DNA of 64,000 nt from Porphyridium purpureum (lineage: Eukaryota > Rhodophyta > Bangiophyceae > Porphyridiales > Porphyridiaceae). Below, piece after piece: positions 59,730 to 64,000 of the stretch (position 1 is its first letter; every line of letters begins with the position of its first letter). The stretch lies in NCBI GenBank assembly GCA_008690995.1, contig VRMN01000002.1, forward strand, positions 1,426,001-1,490,000. The letters are read 5' to 3'. A program made the translations under genes and the position numbers. A model generated the notes under the pieces. It did not search any database and was not told the DNA's origin. It worked only from the letters and a program-made list of their open reading frames with translations.

Positions 59730-61178
59730 ATGGCGTTTGTTGGGCATGTGAACGGATTGGTTGGAGGTCATGGCAGTCACGGAAACGTGCCCGCGGGGTC
59801 GTCGTGCCAGCGTCAAAGTGTGGTGCGCTGCACGCCGCGCACGTCGCGCACGGTTTACATGACGGTGTCCAAGGACGCTGTTGCTGTGCCGACGAATACC
59901 CACGCACCCGCAGCGGTGCAGCCAGGCGAGTCGCACCTGGCTCACGCAGACGCGTACAAGTTTGAAGACTTTGATCAGTACGTTATGAACACGTACGTGA
60001 GGTTCAAGATCGCCATTACCAAGGGCGCAGGATGCAAGTTGTACGATTCGACCGGTAAAGAGTATCTTGACCTGGTCGCCGGCATTGCCACGTGCACGCT
60101 TGGCCACGGCGACGCGAGGCTTGCGAAAACCGTTCAAGAGGTTATGTCCAATGTGCACCACGTCAGCAACCTGTTCTACATTCCGCCTCAAGGTGAGCTC
60201 GCGAAGAAGCTCGCCCAGCGCTCCATTGCGGATCGCGTGTTTTTCTGCAATTCGGGCGCAGAGGCGAACGAGGCAGCGATCAAGTTGACGCGTAAGTACT
60301 TTTTCGCAAAGCCAGAAAACGATGGAAAGGTGCCCGTCATCATTACTGCAAATCAGAGCTTCCACGGTCGGACGCTGGCGACAGTGACAGCCACTGGACA
60401 GGCTAAATATCAGAAGAACTTTACACCGCTCGTGCAAGGATTTGAGTACTGCAATTACAACGACGTTGAAGGCCTCAAGGCGGTTGTGGAAAAGCTTAAG
60501 AACTCATCGACGCACAAGCTTGCCGGAATTATGATGGAAGCACTTCAGGGCGAAGGAGGAGTGGTACCTGCTACGTATCCGTTTCTGCGAACGGCGCGGA
60601 ACCTGTGCGACGACAACGACGCGCTGCTCATTTTCGATGAGGTGCAAGTTGGCGTTGGCCGAACGGGATCGCTGTGGGGATACGAGCAATCTGGGGTGTT
60701 ACCGGACGTGTTCACCGTCGCGAAGGGGCTTGCAGGAGGCGTTCCGATCGGTGCAATGCTCTGCCGCGAAAAGTGCAACGTGTTCAAGCCGGGCGAGCAT
60801 GCATCCACGTTTGGCGGCAACTTTCTAGCCACGTCCTGCGGCCTGACGGTGTTCAATGCGCTGTTTGAAGGCAACGTGCTTGAGAACGTGAAGCAGCGCG
60901 GCGCCCAGCTCAAGGCAGGCCTGCTGGAACTCCAAGCCAAGTACCCCAGCGTGGTGGAAGAGTGCCGCGGCATGGGCCTCATCCAGGGAGTCCAGCTCAA
61001 ATCGAGCGCCGGCTTCACCAGCATCGACATTGTGGGCAAAGCCATCGAAAAGGGGGTGCTATTTGTGCCCGCAGGACCATCGGTGCTGCGCATGGTCCCT
61101 CCACTTGTCATTTCCGCGGCCGAAATTGCTCAGGGCCTGAGCACACTAGACGCCGTGTTCGCAGAGCTGTCCAAGTGA
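59730..61178 (+). CDS. argD: Acetylornithine aminotransferase, plastid-targeted
   Basis: 482 residues from the ATG at 59730. Residues 1 to about 50 are a transit-like leader (Gly, Ser, Arg, Thr-rich). The class-III PLP aminotransferase body follows: FFCNSGAEANEAAIKLTRKY, SFHGRTLATVTATGQ, ALQGEGGVVPA, LLIFDEVQVGVGRTG with D303, and the Schiff-base Lys K332 in FTVAKGLAGGVPIGAML. It converts N-acetylglutamate semialdehyde and glutamate to N-acetylornithine and 2-oxoglutarate in arginine synthesis, in the plastid in plants and algae. The VGVGRTG and HASTFGGN context fits acetylornithine rather than ornithine aminotransferase. It starts 212 bp after the ABCB stop on the same strand. Confidence 0.95.
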   Translation: MAFVGHVNGLVGGHGSHGNVPAGSSCQRQSVVRCTPRTSRTVYMTVSKDAVAVPTNTHAPAAVQPGESHLAHADAYKFEDFDQYVMNTYVRFKIAITKGAGCKLYDSTGKEYLDLVAGIATCTLGHGDARLAKTVQEVMSNVHHVSNLFYIPPQGELAKKLAQRSIADRVFFCNSGAEANEAAIKLTRKYFFAKPENDGKVPVIITANQSFHGRTLATVTATGQAKYQKNFTPLVQGFEYCNYNDVEGLKAVVEKLKNSSTHKLAGIMMEALQGEGGVVPATYPFLRTARNLCDDNDALLIFDEVQVGVGRTGSLWGYEQSGVLPDVFTVAKGLAGGVPIGAMLCREKCNVFKPGEHASTFGGNFLATSCGLTVFNALFEGNVLENVKQRGAQLKAGLLELQAKYPSVVEECRGMGLIQGVQLKSSAGFTSIDIVGKAIEKGVLFVPAGPSVLRMVPPLVISAAEIAQGLSTLDAVFAELSK

Positions 61179-61219
61179 GCATGTGAGTGTACCTCCGTGC
61201 ATTATGCAGTCCATGACGA

Positions 61220-61227
61220 GGTACAGT
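61220..61227 (+). promoter_or_regulatory. GGTACAGT motif upstream of OMA1
   Basis: Exact copy in the 267-bp gap between argD and OMA1, about 220 bp before the OMA1 ATG and in the same orientation. Confidence 0.4.
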
Positions 61228-61445
61228 GAAATGCCGTCCGTGAAATAAATAATCCAGAAGCGTACATTTTCGCGTTATTTTAATCTTTACTTTTAAGGGT
61301 ATTTTTATTTTGTGCGTTTGGAGGCGGACGGGAGAAACTCGCTCCGAGCGAATTGGCGGTGCGGCATCTCTCGGCTGGTGCGGATGGAATTGGCGAGCGT
61401 GATCGTTTGCGCCGAGTATAGAGGTGGGCGTGGCCGGGTTTCGCG

Positions 61446-62426
61446 ATGCAGAACGCTCTGAGACAGTACGCCGCAGTCGCCGCGAAGCACTGGCGGCGCT
61501 CGGTCGCGCAGACGGCGACAGCGCAGCAGGGCCAAAATCAGTTGCGCCAAAAGCCGCTGGGCGCGCCCAGCGCGACGTCCACCACGTACACGCGCTTCCG
61601 CGCGCAGCGAGCTGAAGATGAGGCTCGCTTTGTGCGCACCCGCAGGAAACTCGCGTATGGTATGATCAGCTTCATAGGCGGCTTGTTTGTCGCCAGGCAC
61701 ACGGAGCGAGCGCCATACACTGACCGCCTGCGCTTCCTGGCCATGAATCCCAAGACGGAGAATACAATCGGACTCAACCAGTGGAATGAAATCAAGACGC
61801 AGTTCCACGGGAAGATTCTCTCAAACCGTGATCCGTACACACGGCTCGTCGAACGGGTCGGTTCCAAGATCGCACAGGCTACGGGGATCAAGAACTTTGA
61901 GTGGGAGTTTATCGTCATAGATAGCCCGGAAGTCAACGCATTTTGTTTGCCAGGAGGCAAAGTCGCCGTGTTCCGAGGGCTGCTGGATGAAATCATACAA
62001 AACGAAGACGAACTGGCTGCAGTACTAGCGCATGAGATCGGGCATGCACGTCAAAGACATGGCGCGGAGAAAATGGGCACAGTGCAAATCCTCTTAATTG
62101 TGCAGCTCTTCCTATGGGCCGTTCTTGACCTCCGTTTCATTACGGACCCGTTGATCCATTTCATCGGCACGCTTCCCTTTTCGCGCAAATTGGAAAACGA
62201 GGCAGACTATGTGGGCCTCATTTTGATGACGGAGGCTTGTTACGACCCGCACGCCTCGCCAGATGTTTTTCGGAAGATGGGAGAATATTCTCGCAAGCGT
62301 GGCCAGGCACCACCCGAGTACTTGTCTTCGCATCCCAGCGACGCGTCCCGAGTCAAGCGCATTGAAGCTGATATTCCAGAAGTCCAAGCAAAGTACGGCG
62401 CAAGTTGTCCCATTCGGTACTATTGA
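61446..62426 (+). CDS. OMA1: OMA1-like mitochondrial metallopeptidase (M48)
   Basis: 326 residues from the ATG at 61446. The N-terminus is basic and Gln/Ala/Ser-rich with no acidic residues before about 57 (MQNALRQYAAVAAKHWRRSV), like a mitochondrial presequence. A membrane segment lies near residues 70-83. The M48 catalytic site is HEIGH (196-200), with the third zinc ligand in ENEADYVGL (E253 region). Conserved neighbours are NAFCLPGGKVAVFRGLL and SSHPSDASRVKRIE. OMA1 is an inner-membrane protease with overlapping roles with m-AAA proteases, activated by stress and cleaving dynamin-like fusion proteins in animals; the algal substrates are unknown. It converges on the PRP22 gene with 284 bp between stops. 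Confidence 0.93.
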   Translation: MQNALRQYAAVAAKHWRRSVAQTATAQQGQNQLRQKPLGAPSATSTTYTRFRAQRAEDEARFVRTRRKLAYGMISFIGGLFVARHTERAPYTDRLRFLAMNPKTENTIGLNQWNEIKTQFHGKILSNRDPYTRLVERVGSKIAQATGIKNFEWEFIVIDSPEVNAFCLPGGKVAVFRGLLDEIIQNEDELAAVLAHEIGHARQRHGAEKMGTVQILLIVQLFLWAVLDLRFITDPLIHFIGTLPFSRKLENEADYVGLILMTEACYDPHASPDVFRKMGEYSRKRGQAPPEYLSSHPSDASRVKRIEADIPEVQAKYGASCPIRYY

Positions 62427-62710
62427 TTGAAGTCGTCCCGTGCGACAGCAACTGGACGTCGTACGCATGTGCATCAGATGCAGGATGTGCAACGAGCCTC
62501 GTAAAATGTGCTGTGATTGCGGTTTCAGCTCGCGTGTATTCTGCGCAGGTGCTCGGAAACTACCACGGACAGCGACTGACGGCTCATGTTTGATGCTTTC
62601 TTTGGAAGCACAATCAAATCAGTGGGTTGCTCGCAACATGGCTCGGATGCTGGTGTTAAAGTTTGACCAGTACAGTATCACATGACGATATGCATGTTTG
62701 TCGGTCAGAC

Positions 62711-64000
62711 TTATTTCTTCGGTTTTGTCCGCCGGGAAAGTCGCCAGTCATTCTGGTTCTGTGCCTTATGGTCGAACAAGGGCTCAATGCGTTCTTTCCG
62801 TTTCCTGCGGGTGATTTGGTTGGGATCAGCAAGCTTGAAAAAACGCGGAGCCAGATCGCGCAACCACGAGCTGTCGATCACCATTGCTTCACGCATGTAC
62901 TCCTTAGTGGTCTGGATAAGTTCGTGATAGATGAGCCACTCTGGCTGCAAGTGGAACAGAGACGATGCTGGATGGACATACACAATTTGGTTTTCAACCA
63001 GCGTTCGGTAGCCTTCCTGCGGGTCTTTCTTGGCTGCGTGCAGGAAGTATCCCGCCACAATGGCTTTCCGGAGCACTACGTAATTCTTACGGCAGCTGAC
63101 AAGGTCGAGTTTGTACCGGTCCATGATCGTGACTAGCTGCTTGCGAATCTCTTCCGCGCGGCGCAGCGCTCGCTGCTGAATAAAATTTTCGTGACACCAT
63201 GCATTCGACATGTGGCTTGCCTTCCATGCGTCCCATACTGCAAGCAGTGTAATGTGGTCGCCCTCGGGCTGATGAAAACGAGCTTTGCGCTGGTCAGCTT
63301 GTGCCTGCTTTTCTTTCGGTCGATAGAACACACTGTCCACGCTGACCATGGCCACGATCGTAAGCGCCTCCTCGCTGCATCCTAGGTCGACACTGGCTAG
63401 CACCAGCTTTGACAGCATGGGCTCCAGCGGAAACTCTGCCATCTTGCGCCCCAACCTGGTGAGTAAGCCCTCATCATCCAGCGCGCCGAGGTAGTACAAA
63501 GTCTCGAGCGCCGAAATTAAATGCTGTGTTGGCGGCGGATCCATAAAGTCGAAACGTAGTAGATCATTGATACCTAACGCCTTCAGCATAAGGACCACAT
63601 TCGACAAGTTTGACCGTTGTAGTTCAGGTACATTCGTAGGCAGCAACTCGTTTGTAAACGCACTTTCGGTGTAGAGCCTGAAGCATTTCCCGGGGCCTGT
63701 TCGGCCCGCTCGCCCGGCGCGCTGCCGCGCAGACGCCTGCGAGATCGGCGCAACAATCAACGAATCCATACCGAGTCTCGGATTGTACACTTTTTGCTTA
63801 GCGAAGCCCGGATCGACGACGTAGGAAATGCCATCAATGGTGAGAGATGCCTCGGCAATGTTTGTCGCAATCACACACTTGCGCGTGCCACGCGGAGCCG
63901 GCTCAAAAATGCGTGTCTGCATTTCGCTGGGCAGTGCGGAGTAGACTGGCAGAATCAACAATGGTGGAATCTTTGCAGAGTTCTTGCCAAGCGACTTGCA
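62711..64000 (-). CDS. PRP22: Spliceosomal DEAH-box helicase PRP22/DHX8, C-terminal part, runs off right edge
   Basis: The frame is open to the last base, so about 430 C-terminal residues are seen. RecA2 motifs: [40 protein letters not shown] and motif [22 protein letters not shown]. Then the winged-helix and ratchet region ([20 protein letters not shown]), the HA2 region ([20 protein letters not shown]) and the OB fold ([30 protein letters not shown]). The sequence follows human DHX8 closely through [11 protein letters not shown] and [12 protein letters not shown]22 releases spliced mRNA from the spliceosome using ATP. The N-terminal S1 domain, Walker A and DEAH box lie beyond the window. 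Confidence 0.95.
   Translation of the reverse strand, partial: CKSLGKNSAKIPPLLILPVYSALPSEMQTRIFEPAPRGTRKCVIATNIAEASLTIDGISYVVDPGFAKQKVYNPRLGMDSLIVAPISQASARQRAGRAGRTGPGKCFRLYTESAFTNELLPTNVPELQRSNLSNVVLMLKALGINDLLRFDFMDPPPTQHLISALETLYYLGALDDEGLLTRLGRKMAEFPLEPMLSKLVLASVDLGCSEEALTIVAMVSVDSVFYRPKEKQAQADQRKARFHQPEGDHITLLAVWDAWKASHMSNAWCHENFIQQRALRRAEEIRKQLVTIMDRYKLDLVSCRKNYVVLRKAIVAGYFLHAAKKDPQEGYRTLVENQIVYVHPASSLFHLQPEWLIYHELIQTTKEYMREAMVIDSSWLRDLAPRFFKLADPNQITRRKRKERIEPLFDHKAQNQNDWRLSRRTKPKK

Noticed and set aside
1-64000. CRISPR arrays, operons and bacterial ribosome binding sites
   Set aside because: The genes are eukaryotic nuclear genes on alternating strands. The only tandem repeats are the 55-bp and 54-bp minisatellites and simple repeats, none with spacers.

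Overview
The window looks like nuclear DNA of a unicellular red alga, most likely Porphyridium or a close relative. A nuclear-encoded phycobilisome linker with a plastid transit peptide (16062-17090) points to red algae. Long, apparently intronless protein genes packed on both strands fit the intron-poor Porphyridium genome. The other genes are clearly eukaryotic: SMC2, proteasome beta-3, FIP1, BUD31-like, PRP22, UBE2J, OMA1 and a full-length ABCB transporter.

Layout. 1-10 kb, all on the minus strand: the N-terminal part of a serine-rich protein running off the left edge, a three-finger C2H2 protein, and a membrane-anchored protein with two tandem GT61 glycosyltransferase domains. 10.8-18.7 kb: FIP1, tail-anchored UBE2J, a TLDc protein, the phycobilisome linker, and a coiled-coil membrane protein. 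18.9-30.6 kb: a BUD31-like gene split by a Ty1/copia-type LTR element (19429-30285), which itself carries a nested Ty3/gypsy-type LTR element (21026-26476). 30.8-45.7 kb: a possible SKA1-like protein, PSMB3, SMC2, an SGNH hydrolase, a Sua5/YrdC protein, a phosphoglycerate mutase and a second three-finger C2H2 protein. 47.5-64 kb: an FG-GAP-like membrane protein, a small unknown protein, a prolyl oligopeptidase, a DUF1995 plastid protein, an ABCB transporter, acetylornithine aminotransferase, OMA1, and the C-terminal part of PRP22/DHX8 running off the right edge.

The genes are mostly unrelated housekeeping genes and form no operon. Loose themes are mRNA processing (FIP1, BUD31-like, PRP22), chromosome segregation (SMC2, possible SKA1), protein quality control (UBE2J, PSMB3, OMA1, prolyl oligopeptidase) and plastid function (linker, DUF1995, acetylornithine aminotransferase).

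Most notable observations: (1) the phosphoglycerate mutase at 41273-43102 is a circular permutation of the cofactor-independent enzyme, with Thr at the usual catalytic Ser position; (2) the 8-mer GGTACAGT recurs in gene-flanking DNA; (3) the copia-type insertion splits a BUD31-like gene whose displaced 3' part still lies in frame; (4) the gypsy-type LTR carries two perfect heat-shock elements upstream of its TATA box. Several starts were moved downstream to the first in-frame ATG because the longest open frames begin at TTG or GTG.
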